Assembly (NCBI GenBank): GCA_002479245.1
Contig: DLMG01000165.1
Location: 1-8,844 of the forward strand
Source of the DNA: Verrucomicrobia subdivision 3 bacterium UBA7542
GTDB taxonomy: Bacteria > Verrucomicrobiota > Verrucomicrobiia > Limisphaerales > UBA11358
Direction: 5' to 3'
Length of the DNA stretch: 8,844 nucleotides
Shown: positions 1 to 5,416 of the stretch, in pieces
Layout: each line of letters starts with the position of its first letter
Numbering within the stretch: the first letter of the stretch is position 1
Position numbers and translations under genes: made by a program
Notes under the pieces: model-generated
Database searches by the model: none
What the model was told of the DNA's origin: nothing
The model's input: the letters and a program-made list of their open reading frames with translations, nothing else

Positions 1-803
1 TCCTCCATGAACTCGGAATTGAACGGACCCGTGACGGGCGTGCCGTCGTAATAATTTGTCCGTTGCGTGTTTTCGTCGCGCCAGCGCCAGGTGCCATACA
101 TCCATTTTGGCGGCAGGAACGGCGGCCCGGCGTCGAGCGCGTGTGCGCGAACGAGCGCGGCGGGATTGTTGGCGGTGTAGATTTTCGCCTCGAATGACGG
201 CCCTTCAAATTCAATCTTCACTTGGTTGGAAACGCTCGCGCAAAAATCAAACCGGCCCGGCCAGCAGCCTTTCACAAAAACCGCATAGCCGCGCGACGAA
301 AGATAAAATGGCGCATAGACCGACAGCGTCGGCTTGACAATCATGTCCACGGTCTCGCCGCGCAGGTTCAGGGCAGCGGTAAGGTTCGTTGCCCACGAAG
401 CCTGCTGCGGCCCGTCCACGACGCGCTCCATCAAACCGGTGAAGTCTTCGTCCGGTGCGGCATCCACGGCCAATCCCCACCGGAGGATGTCCGTGTCCGG
501 CGTCGCGGAAAGTCGGATGGAAAAGTCGTTCCCATCCGGTTTCACAGAGATTATCACCACCCGGCCGTCGGGCATTTTGGTTTCCGCCTGCTGTCCCGAA
601 CCGTCCGGCGCCTTGGCGAAGGGGACGACCGGGAGCGCTGTCCGGCTGGCAGCGGTTTCATAAAACAACCCGTCGATCTTGAAGGGGCAAATTTTGGAAG
701 GCGCGGGCAGAGAAACAGTGACCGTCCGGGTGGAAGTGCAGCCGGGGAACAACAGGGACGCAAACAAAATCAGCAATGTTTGAAAAGCGATTTTTCGTTT
801 CAT
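1..803 (-). CDS. GH31 family glycoside hydrolase, lipoprotein, N-terminal part (cut by window edge)
   Basis: The first 267 residues are visible, reading from the ATG at 803-801; the frame stays open to the window edge. Residues 1-21 form a signal peptide (MKRK, then a hydrophobic stretch) ending LLFPGC, so Cys22 is a probable lipidation site, although Phe at -3 and Pro at -2 are not ideal for a lipobox. The body resembles the N-terminal beta-sandwich of GH31 alpha-glucosidases/alpha-xylosidases: YAPFYLSSRGYAVFV at about 163-177 matches the family's Y-x-PF-x-S-x-GYGV-x-V pattern, and FLPPKWMYGTWRWRDE at about 229-244 is the entrance to the catalytic barrel (family form LPPKWALG-x-W-x-SR). The catalytic acids lie outside the window. 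By family it should cleave alpha-glycosidic bonds at the cell surface or in the periplasm; the substrate cannot be told. It is divergent from the uracil-DNA glycosylase gene. The family call is fairly safe, the specificity unknown. Confidence 0.82.
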   Translation of the reverse strand, partial: MKRKIAFQTLLILFASLLFPGCTSTRTVTVSLPAPSKICPFKIDGLFYETAASRTALPVVPFAKAPDGSGQQAETKMPDGRVVIISVKPDGNDFSIRLSATPDTDILRWGLAVDAAPDEDFTGLMERVVDGPQQASWATNLTAALNLRGETVDMIVKPTLSVYAPFYLSSRGYAVFVKGCWPGRFDFCASVSNQVKIEFEGPSFEAKIYTANNPAALVRAHALDAGPPFLPPKWMYGTWRWRDENTQRTNYYDGTPVTGPFNSEFME

Positions 804-922
804 GGGCACGGTCTAATTACGGCGAAATGCGAAGGCGCGCAATGCCGAAGGCGGGAGGGGCGTCTCTAATCTTTTGGGCAATGATCCGGTTGGCCCCGGC
901 GCCGATTGTGAACAACTAATTT

Positions 923-950
923 TTGTGCTTTGCCGGGCAGTCGCTACGAT
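923..950 (+). promoter_or_regulatory. Putative promoter of the uracil-DNA glycosylase gene
   Basis: TTGTGC (923-928), a 16-nt spacer and TACGAT (945-950) resemble a sigma-70 promoter. Only 7 nt separate the -10 box from the ATG at 958, and no Shine-Dalgarno sequence is present. Transcription would therefore start at or next to the start codon. This also favours the 958 start over the in-frame TTG at 874. Confidence 0.5.
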
Positions 951-957
951 AAGCCCG

Positions 958-1857
958 ATGGCCGATGCCTACGAACAACTGCTCGACGCGACAATCCAAC
1001 ATCTGGAAGATTTGAAATCGCACGGCGTGCGCCACGTCGCCGTATCGCCCGAAACCCTCCGCGCCTTGGCGCAACCGCCCGCAACCGGAACGCCGGCCTC
1101 CGGCCCGGCACGCGCAGAAAGACAGAAACCTGCCGGGTCGGAGACCGGCGCTCCACAGCCCGTTGCTGAGCAAACCGCCCTGCTCGCGTTGCCGGGCGAA
1201 ACCGTTCCCAGCCAAAGCCCGCCGCTGGATCCGCAGGCAAAAGCGGTGGCCTTTGCCGCGTTGCGCGAGCGGGCGCTGGCGTGCGTCAAATGCCCCCACC
1301 TCGCGTCGTCGCGCAAGAATGTAGCATTCGGCGTCGGCAGCATTGACGCGCAGCTCATGTTCGTTGGCGAGGCGCCGGGGGCGGACGAAGACGAGCAGGG
1401 CGAACCGTTCGTCGGCAAGGCCGGCCAGTTGCTTACCAAAATCATCCAGGCGACAGGTTTGAGCCGCGCGGATGTTTACATCGCCAACATTTTGAAATGC
1501 CGTCCCGACACGCCCGGCCAATCCGCCGGCAACCGCAAGCCGACCTCCGGTGAGATGGCCACGTGCATTCCGTATCTGCACGAGCAGATTGATTTGATCC
1601 GGCCCAAGGTCATCGTGGCGCTGGGCGCGACGGCGGTGGAAGGATTGCTGGGCAAGACCATCGGCATCACCAAGCTGCGCGGCACCTGGAAAACGTATCG
1701 CGGCACGCCGCTCATGCCCACGTATCATCCGGCGTATCTGCTGCGCAACCAGGCCATGAGCGAGAAGCGCAAGGTCTGGGAGGACATGCTGGCCGTGATG
1801 GAAAAACTTGAAATGCCCATCACCGAAAAACAGCGGAATTATTTTCTGAAGGCGTGA
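958..1857 (+). CDS. Family 4 (Fe-S) uracil-DNA glycosylase
   Basis: A 299-residue protein. It removes uracil from DNA as the first step of base excision repair, using the family-4 fold with a [4Fe-4S] cluster. The C-terminal two thirds carry the family marks: CVKC (Cys109, Cys112), GEAPGADEDEQGEPFVG at 138-153 (uracil-binding motif 1), YIANILKCRP with Cys181, the fourth cluster ligand Cys203, and HPAYLLRN from His257 (DNA-intercalation/catalytic motif). The third and fourth cysteines are separated by 21 residues, longer than in the Thermus-type enzymes I remember. Residues 1-38 form a helical N-terminus followed by a low-complexity linker; part of that linker (about 44-66) is encoded by a palindromic repeat. 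The ATG at 958 is preferred because the upstream extension from TTG 874 looks non-protein-like and a promoter lies in between. The last 22 codons are duplicated at 2456-2530. Confidence 0.93.
   Translation: MADAYEQLLDATIQHLEDLKSHGVRHVAVSPETLRALAQPPATGTPASGPARAERQKPAGSETGAPQPVAEQTALLALPGETVPSQSPPLDPQAKAVAFAALRERALACVKCPHLASSRKNVAFGVGSIDAQLMFVGEAPGADEDEQGEPFVGKAGQLLTKIIQATGLSRADVYIANILKCRPDTPGQSAGNRKPTSGEMATCIPYLHEQIDLIRPKVIVALGATAVEGLLGKTIGITKLRGTWKTYRGTPLMPTYHPAYLLRNQAMSEKRKVWEDMLAVMEKLEMPITEKQRNYFLKA
1087..1154. repeat. Palindromic (REP-like) element inside the glycosylase coding sequence
   Basis: Two 24-nt arms (1087-1110 and 1131-1154) are reverse complements with 3 mismatches (21/24), around a 20-nt loop. 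The arms are very rich in CCGGC. The element is read in frame as residues 44-66 of the glycosylase, exactly in the linker between the N-terminal helix and the catalytic domain. Its form suggests a dispersed intergenic-type repeat that entered a tolerant part of the gene. The origin is inferred; the inverted repeat itself is directly visible. Confidence 0.7.
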
Positions 1858-1860
1858 AAA

Positions 1861-2193
1861 TTATTTGTTGTCCGGTTCAATCGCAAAAAAGTGGACGCCG
1901 GGTTGCCTGATGGAATTGATTTCCGCCGCGATCTTTTCCGCGTACGGTTTAATCTCCGGCCAGTTGCCGCGTCCCAAAATGAACACGGCCAGTTTTCGCC
2001 AGCGAAGATTTTGCTGATGCAACAAATTTTGATCCGTCGTCACCAGCACGTCAAAACCGGCCTGTTCGGCGAGCGCGAGTAATTCGCCGTTTTTCTTGTC
2101 CGCCCAGCCGAGTTGAAACGCGCGGCGCACTTCGTGGGCCGCCAGATGCGTTTGCAGAGGTTTGGGAACGCCCTGGTCGAAAAGAATTTTCAC
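1861..2193 (-). CDS. DUF5615 PIN-like toxin of a type II toxin-antitoxin pair
   Basis: A 110-residue protein starting MKILFDQGVPKPL and continuing with the family pattern: LGWADKKNGELLALAE at 28-43, GFDVLVTTDQNLLHQQNL at 46-63. PIN-type acidic residues are present (Asp6, Glu37, Asp48, Asp54), consistent with a metal-dependent RNase toxin of the Mut7-C/DUF5615 type. The gene follows the DUF433 antitoxin gene and overlaps it by 4 nt (2190-2193, ATGA), the usual antitoxin-first order with translational coupling. It ends only 3 nt from the stop of the convergent glycosylase gene. RNase activity is inferred from the family and was not tested. VapC45-like would be another name for this group. Confidence 0.85.
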   Translation of the reverse strand: MKILFDQGVPKPLQTHLAAHEVRRAFQLGWADKKNGELLALAEQAGFDVLVTTDQNLLHQQNLRWRKLAVFILGRGNWPEIKPYAEKIAAEINSIRQPGVHFFAIEPDNK

Positions 2194-2405
2194 GCGGCGG
2201 TCGCCAGGCGGATTTCCTGCGCGGCTTCCAGTTGCGCGCGGGTCACGCCTTCATACCATTCGAGGAACTGTTCGAGCGTGCCGCTGTGATCGAGATGATC
2301 GAAGAACGTCTGCGCCGGAATGCGCGTTCCTTTGAAGACCAGCGCACCGCTCATTACCTGCGGATGCTGCGAGAAAACGTCAGGCAATTTATGTTTACCC
2401 GTCAT
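2190..2405 (-). CDS. DUF433 antitoxin
   Basis: A 71-residue protein with the DUF433 core: HPQVMSGALVFKGTRIPAQT at 14-33 (family form: P-x-V-x-x-G-x-P-x-x-KGTRIPV), then a helical part LEQFLEWYEGVTRAQLEAAQE at 44-64 (family: eeIleeYPgLtredv-x-aa). These small proteins carry a winged/helix-turn-helix-like DNA-binding fold and pair with DUF5615 toxins. It is the first gene of the pair, so it probably both neutralises the toxin and represses its own promoter. The ATG at 2405 lies 6 nt after a good -10 box and has no Shine-Dalgarno sequence. Confidence 0.87.
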   Translation of the reverse strand: MTGKHKLPDVFSQHPQVMSGALVFKGTRIPAQTFFDHLDHSGTLEQFLEWYEGVTRAQLEAAQEIRLATAA

Positions 2406-2411
2406 GTTCCA

Positions 2412-2440
2412 ATAATGCGCCTGTTTGGCTTTGAAGTCAA
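2412..2440 (-). promoter_or_regulatory. Promoter of the DUF433/DUF5615 operon
   Basis: On the minus strand TTGACT (2440-2435), a 17-nt spacer and CATTAT (2417-2412) give a strong sigma-70-like match. Only 6 nt lie between the -10 box and the ATG at 2405, so the transcript is probably leaderless. The promoter sits right at the edge of the duplicated glycosylase fragment. Confidence 0.6.
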
Positions 2441-2455
2441 AGCGAAGTCCAGGAA

Positions 2456-2530
2456 GACATGCTGGCCGTGATGGAAAAACTCGAAATGCCCATCAGCGAA
2501 AAGCAGCGGAATTATTTTCTGCGTCCTTAA
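2456..2530 (+). pseudogene. Duplicated 3' end of the uracil-DNA glycosylase gene
   Basis: Positions 2456-2521 match 1783-1848 at 63 of 66 bases. The reading frame is intact: it encodes DMLAVMEKLEMPISEKQRNYFLRP followed by a TAA stop at 2528-2530. The three differences are two synonymous changes and one Thr-to-Ser change. A weaker match extends upstream to about 2445 and a few bases past both stop codons. There is no start or catalytic region, so this is a gene fragment. It and the intact gene end flank the DUF433/DUF5615 pair as direct repeats 673 bp apart. The remaining 2531-2673 holds no gene that I can recognise. Confidence 0.85.
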
Positions 2531-2673
2531 AATTCCCCGTGCGGTTGAACCGGAAACAAGTCCGACGGTTTAATGCGATGAGAGCTTTGGAAGATCTAGA
2601 TCTCACCGCGAACAAAAAAATTGTCACTTATCACCGATAGACTCATTTCCGACAAAGGTGTGAAGTATGGGGC

Positions 2674-2901
2674 ATGCGAAAGCGTGATCCCATCCTTTGC
2701 TCGTTTGGCCAGAGCGTGGCCAAACACCGCCGGGCCAAAGAATTTTCCCAGGAAGCCCTCGCGGAAAAAGCCGACCTCGACCGCACTTATCTCAGCGACA
2801 TTGAACGCGGCGTCCGCAATCCCGGCATCAAGAACGTCATTCTGATTGCCAAAGCTTTGGGCATCACCCCCTCTGATTTGATGAAGGGAGTCGGCGGGTG
2901 A
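2674..2901 (+). CDS. XRE-family helix-turn-helix transcriptional regulator
   Basis: A 75-residue protein consisting almost only of one Cro/CI-type HTH domain: FGQSVAKHRRAKEFSQEALAEKADLDRTYLSDIERGVRNPGIKNVILIAKALGITPSDLM, about residues 11-70. SQEALAEKADL is the first part of the HTH and RTYLSDIERGVRNP the recognition helix and turn typical of XRE proteins. No other in-frame start exists between the upstream stop at 2638 and the ATG at 2674. No good ribosome-binding site is seen; a gapped dyad (ACTTATCACC near 2626 and GGTGTGAAGT near 2657, 8/10) could be an autoregulatory site. The gene overlaps the following TPR gene by 4 nt (GTGA), so the two are probably translationally coupled. Target genes are unknown. 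Confidence 0.87.
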   Translation: MRKRDPILCSFGQSVAKHRRAKEFSQEALAEKADLDRTYLSDIERGVRNPGIKNVILIAKALGITPSDLMKGVGG

Positions 2902-3683
2902 GCCAAATCCGGACCATGCGGTTAAAAATCGCCGCCCTCTATGAATTCGAGGGAAAGACACCGCCCACAAATGCAACCGACCTGGCTGCCATTACTCCAC
3001 TCGTGTTGAAGCAGTTTGGTTTTCTACCGCAACCTGTGACGGTGATAGTCGAAGGCGACGAGGTGGTAATTCAATATCCTGAAGAATCGACGGCTGCCCA
3101 AGCTGAAGCCGCCCGGCTCGCCGAACGCGCCGGAAAACGCGCAGCCGAGGGCAACTACGAAAAGGCCATCGGCATTCTCAAGCGCGCCTTGGAGTTGCAA
3201 CCTTCGCTGCACAAGGCACGCCGCGACCTGGCGATGGCTTATGTCGAGACCGGCGACGTTGACAATGCGACGAATCATTTGATTGAGGTTCTCCGGCTCG
3301 ATCCGGGAGATGCGTGGAGTTGGGTTGTGCTGGCCAATCTTTACATCCGGGAAAAGTCAGACAAAGAGACAGGAGAAAAGTTTCTGCGCAAAGCACTCGA
3401 AATCGCACCGAATGATGCCTGGGCCTTGAACAGCCTGGCGGCGGTTTGCCACGAGCGCGGCAAGACTGATGAAGCCATTTCACTTTTCGAGCACGCGATT
3501 CAATCCAATCCTGAATTTGCCAACGCCTACTACGGCGAAGCCAGCGCCTTCGACTCGGCGCAGAAGCCCGACGCCGCGCTTGAAACGCTCCAGCGGATGT
3601 TCACGCAGGCAAAAATGCAAGATCCCTGTCTTGTCTTTGTGTTCCTTGTGTTCTTTGCGGTTTCGACACTTAAAACTTTTTGA
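2898..3683 (+). CDS. Tetratricopeptide-repeat protein with a repeat-derived C-terminus
   Basis: A 261-residue protein from the GTG at 2898 (overlapping the XRE stop); an ATG at 2916 is a possible alternative. Residues 1-62 form a small N-terminal part unlike anything I can name. Residues about 75-240 contain five TPR units with the usual spacing (GNYEKAIGILKRALELQPS, GDVDNATNHLIEVLRLDPGD, EKFLRKALEIAPND, GKTDEAISLFEHAIQSNPE, QKPDAALETLQRMF). TPRs bind protein partners; with the coupled XRE gene it may modulate that regulator, but this is inference. After residue 242 the sequence turns into a hydrophobic tail (LVFVFLVFFAV) encoded by a 9-bp tandem repeat, so the original C-terminus has probably been lost or replaced. 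The protein may thus be a truncated version of a longer family member. Confidence 0.75.
   Translation: MSQIRTMRLKIAALYEFEGKTPPTNATDLAAITPLVLKQFGFLPQPVTVIVEGDEVVIQYPEESTAAQAEAARLAERAGKRAAEGNYEKAIGILKRALELQPSLHKARRDLAMAYVETGDVDNATNHLIEVLRLDPGDAWSWVVLANLYIREKSDKETGEKFLRKALEIAPNDAWALNSLAAVCHERGKTDEAISLFEHAIQSNPEFANAYYGEASAFDSAQKPDAALETLQRMFTQAKMQDPCLVFVFLVFFAVSTLKTF
3634..3660 (+). repeat. 9-bp tandem array at the 3' end of the TPR gene
   Basis: Three nonamer units fit the pattern TCYTTGYGK. They encode the odd hydrophobic tail of the TPR protein. A related array stands at 5380-5406 in front of uvrC. I remember such CTTTGCG-type arrays as dispersed intergenic repeats in Verrucomicrobia and some other phyla, but could not check this here. 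Confidence 0.6.
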
Positions 3684-3706
3684 CACCATGGAGATCAACA
3701 TTTAAC
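3680..3706 (+). promoter_or_regulatory. Putative promoter of the parD/parE operon
   Basis: A perfect -35 box TTGACA (3680-3685) is followed after 15 nt by TTTAAC (3701-3706), a 4/6 match to the -10 box. Eight nt then lead to the ATG at 3715, with no Shine-Dalgarno sequence. The -35 box overlaps the stop of the TPR gene. The short spacer makes this weaker than the DUF433 promoter. Confidence 0.45.
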
Positions 3707-3714
3707 TTTCAGCC

Positions 3715-3963
3715 ATGAAGGTTTTGCTCACGGCGCATCAGGAAAAATTCGTCGGCCAAAAGATGAAGGGCGGCGGCTACCTCTCCGAAGATGAGGTGGT
3801 CCGCGAGGCGTTGCGCGTGTACGAACTGGTCGAGCAGGAAGACAACGATCCGCAGCTTGAAGCGGCGTTGCGTCATTCACTCCGCAGTCCGCTGAAAAAA
3901 TACAAACGCGGCCACTTTGCCGCACTGGCCACCCGCAACGGTCGTCGCGCCCTCGCCGCGTGA
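3715..3963 (+). CDS. ParD-like ribbon-helix-helix antitoxin
   Basis: An 82-residue protein. The N-terminal half (VLLTAHQEKFVGQKMKGGGY followed by LSEDEVVREALRVYE, about residues 3-37) is the ribbon-helix-helix DNA-binding core of the ParD/CC2985 antitoxin group, where the beta strand contacts the operator and the helices dimerise. The C-terminal half, rich in Lys and Arg, should wrap around the ParE toxin. It precedes and overlaps the toxin gene by 4 nt (3960-3963, GTGA), the normal type II arrangement. It probably represses its own promoter. Confidence 0.85.
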   Translation: MKVLLTAHQEKFVGQKMKGGGYLSEDEVVREALRVYELVEQEDNDPQLEAALRHSLRSPLKKYKRGHFAALATRNGRRALAA

Positions 3964-4280
3964 ACCGGATTGAAATTTTTGTCCGTCACGACGCCGAGCT
4001 GGACGCCTTCGGTTACTTCCAGCGCATCTTGGAACACAACCCCGCCGCCGCCACCCGTTTTCTGGAGGCGATTGACCTGACGATTGAGGGACTCGCGCTG
4101 CAACCGCTCAAAGGCCGGCTGCGAAAATTTCGCGGCCGGGATTTGAAAAATATCCGCTCGTGGCGCGTGAATGATTTTGAGAACTATCTGATCTTTTATC
4201 GTTTCAACGGAATGCGGTTGGAAATTCTCCGTCTCAAGCACGGCGCAATGGATTTCCCCCAAGCGTTGCGGCAAGATTAA
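3960..4280 (+). CDS. ParE/RelE-superfamily toxin
   Basis: A 106-residue protein starting at a GTG that overlaps the antitoxin stop. The family fold is seen in the helix AAATRFLEAIDLTIEGLALQP (about 31-51), the central GRLRKFRGRDLKNIRSWRV, and the closing strands ENYLIFYRFNGMRLEILRLKHGAMD, which correspond to the ParE pattern R-x-W-x-V-x-x-F-x-x-YLIFYR-x-x-x-x-x-IEVLRVLHGARD. ParE proteins poison DNA gyrase while RelE proteins cut mRNA at the ribosome; the closeness of the antitoxin to ParD favours ParE, but the target is not provable here. The 213 bp after it (4281-4493) hold no recognisable gene, and I see no convincing terminator. Confidence 0.87.
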   Translation: MNRIEIFVRHDAELDAFGYFQRILEHNPAAATRFLEAIDLTIEGLALQPLKGRLRKFRGRDLKNIRSWRVNDFENYLIFYRFNGMRLEILRLKHGAMDFPQALRQD

Positions 4281-4457
4281 CCCGCAGCGGCCCGGTTCAG
4301 CGGGGATGGAGTTGATTTTACCTGGAGCGAATTGATGTTCCGTCCGGAGTTTTGTTTGGCCAAGCTAACTGCGTGATGTCCCGTTAGTCCTACCAAGTCT
4401 GCCTTTCGCACTTGAAGATTTGAGTCTCGTTACCTCGACTCCTACCGAATTCGCGGA

Positions 4458-4485
4458 TTGCTTCAGCCCGCTTTTCCGCTATAAC
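4458..4485 (+). promoter_or_regulatory. Putative promoter of the dedA-family gene
   Basis: TTGCTT (4458-4463), a 16-nt spacer and TATAAC (4480-4485) form a good sigma-70-like promoter. Eight nt separate the -10 box from the ATG at 4494, and no Shine-Dalgarno sequence is seen, again pointing to a leaderless transcript. Confidence 0.55.
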
Positions 4486-4493
4486 CAGCCGCC

Positions 4494-5150
4494 ATGCATC
4501 AAATCATCCAGTGGCTGGGCGATTGGTATAATCACGCGCTGCAAACGGGCGGTTATCCCGCCATCGCGCTCATGATGGCGGTGGAAAGTTCGCTGTTCCC
4601 GCTGCCCAGCGAAATCGTGATTCCGCCGGCGGCGCATTGGGCGCACACCGGGCAAATCCCGTTGAGCCTGTGGGGCATCGTGCTGGCGGGCACCATCGGG
4701 TCGTGGTTTGGCGCCACGTTGATGTATTGGGCGTCGCGGATTGCCGGCCGACCGCTCGTGCTGCATTTTGGCAAATACGTTTTCATTTCCGCCGGAAAAG
4801 TGGAAGGCGCGGAACGCTGGGCGGCATATTACGGCCCGATGGGCATTTTCATTTCGCGCATGTTGCCGGTCGTGCGGCATCTCATTGGCATTCCGGCGGG
4901 CATTGTGCGGATGGATTACCTGAAATTTTCCATCTTTACACTGCTCGGCTCGGCTATCTGGTGCTCGGTGTTGTGCTGGCTGGGCGTGAAGATGGGGCAG
5001 GACGAACAATTGATGAAAGGCGAGTATCATCGCGTCACGCTCTGGCTTGCGGGTGCGGTGCTGGTGCTCGGCGGACTGTATTATTTCTTCGTCCACAGGC
5101 ACATGAAGAAAAGTCCGGAGTCCACAGTCCACAGTTCACAGTCGAAATAG
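4494..5150 (+). CDS. DedA-family membrane protein (VTT/SNARE-associated domain)
   Basis: A 218-residue integral membrane protein. The DedA marks are present: ESSLFPLPSEIVIP at 31-44, with the acidic residue and the prolines of the first re-entrant loop, and FISRMLPVVRHLIGIPAGIVRMDYLKF at 119-145, with Arg122, Pro125, Arg128 and the PAG turn. Hydrophobic spans lie at about 23-45, 57-80, 114-138, 147-166 and 181-200. Members of this superfamily move undecaprenyl phosphate or phospholipids across the inner membrane and keep the proton gradient; which lipid this one handles cannot be told. It is probably transcribed alone. The last residues (about 207-218) are read from a heptamer DNA array and are unlikely to matter for function. 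Confidence 0.9.
   Translation: MHQIIQWLGDWYNHALQTGGYPAIALMMAVESSLFPLPSEIVIPPAAHWAHTGQIPLSLWGIVLAGTIGSWFGATLMYWASRIAGRPLVLHFGKYVFISAGKVEGAERWAAYYGPMGIFISRMLPVVRHLIGIPAGIVRMDYLKFSIFTLLGSAIWCSVLCWLGVKMGQDEQLMKGEYHRVTLWLAGAVLVLGGLYYFFVHRHMKKSPESTVHSSQSK
5113..5147 (+). repeat. Heptamer tandem array at the end of the dedA-family gene
   Basis: Five consecutive 7-bp units begin with GT (pattern GTYCACA in the three central units, more diverged at both ends). They encode the C-terminal SPESTVHSSQSK tail up to the stop codon. A second array of similar 7-bp units lies in uvrC at 6448-6475. Confidence 0.65.
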
Positions 5151-5218
5151 AACCATGGTGGTTTTCGGTTTTGGAATATACGTAATACAATCCTGCAACT
5201 TCGCGCACGGATGACAAA

Positions 5219-5322
5219 GATTTGGACTGCGGTGGCAGAGCGCAGCGGCGACACCGCTTTCCGCACGGCCGGTTGCTTCCCAAAGCGGCGTGGCGCTTCG
5301 CTTCCCGCCGCAGTCCAAAATC
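5219..5322. repeat. 104-bp long inverted-repeat (hairpin) element
   Basis: The ends GATTTGGACTGCGG (5219-5232) and CCGCAGTCCAAAATC (5308-5322) are inverted repeats differing by one inserted base. The complementarity continues inward imperfectly to ACCGCTTT (5253-5260) against AAAGCGG (5282-5288), leaving a loop of about 21 nt. It lies between dedA and uvrC, has no coding capacity, and looks like a non-autonomous mobile or REP-type element. It could also act as a strong RNA hairpin after dedA. Confidence 0.75.
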
Positions 5323-5350
5323 TGTGGTTGCGGCATAAGCCGCGCTGGGT

Positions 5351-5406
5351 TTATCCGTGTACATCCGTGGTTAAATAAACTTTGCGGTCTTGGCGCCTTT
5401 GCGTGA
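5351..5406 (+). repeat. 10-bp and 9-bp period arrays forming the uvrC leader
   Basis: First come two ATCCGTG units 10 bp apart (5353 and 5363), then a T/A-rich bridge, then three nonamers from 5380 to 5406 of the CTTTGCG type related to the array in the TPR gene. The array stops exactly 10 nt before the uvrC ATG. No separate clear uvrC promoter is seen, so the promoter may lie in this repeat DNA (for example around GGTTAAATAAAC, 5369-5380). Confidence 0.55.
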
Positions 5407-5416
5407 GATTTTCCAC

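Noticed and set aside
222..869. Open frame of 215 codons on the plus strand at the left side
   Set aside because: It overlaps the minus-strand GH31 gene, which shows a signal peptide and family motifs; the plus frame is low-complexity and Arg-rich.
804..870. Promoter of the GH31 gene (TTGCGC-N17-TAATTA on the minus strand)
   Set aside because: The -10 match is poor and the distance to the start is 10 nt, outside the 6-8 nt seen for the other genes, so it was not listed as a feature.
916..1728. Open frame of 270 codons on the minus strand opposite the glycosylase gene
   Set aside because: It is the antisense shadow of a well-supported family-4 glycosylase, is rich in Arg, and has no recognisable domain.
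2592..2603. Perfect 12-bp palindrome AGATCTAGATCT
   Set aside because: It is short, isolated, and not tied to a promoter or gene start; chance or a restriction-site-like sequence is sufficient.
4281..4310. Possible terminator (CCCGC/GCGGG arms) after the ParE gene
   Set aside because: A five-base stem with a 14-nt loop and no T-tract is too weak to call.
4479..5132. Open frame of 217 codons on the minus strand opposite the dedA-family gene
   Set aside because: It is a His/Arg-rich antisense translation without any family pattern; the DedA motifs on the plus strand are decisive.
3619..5406. CRISPR-like reading of the short tandem arrays
   Set aside because: The units are 7-10 bp with no spacers of regular length and no cas genes are present; these are simple tandem repeats.
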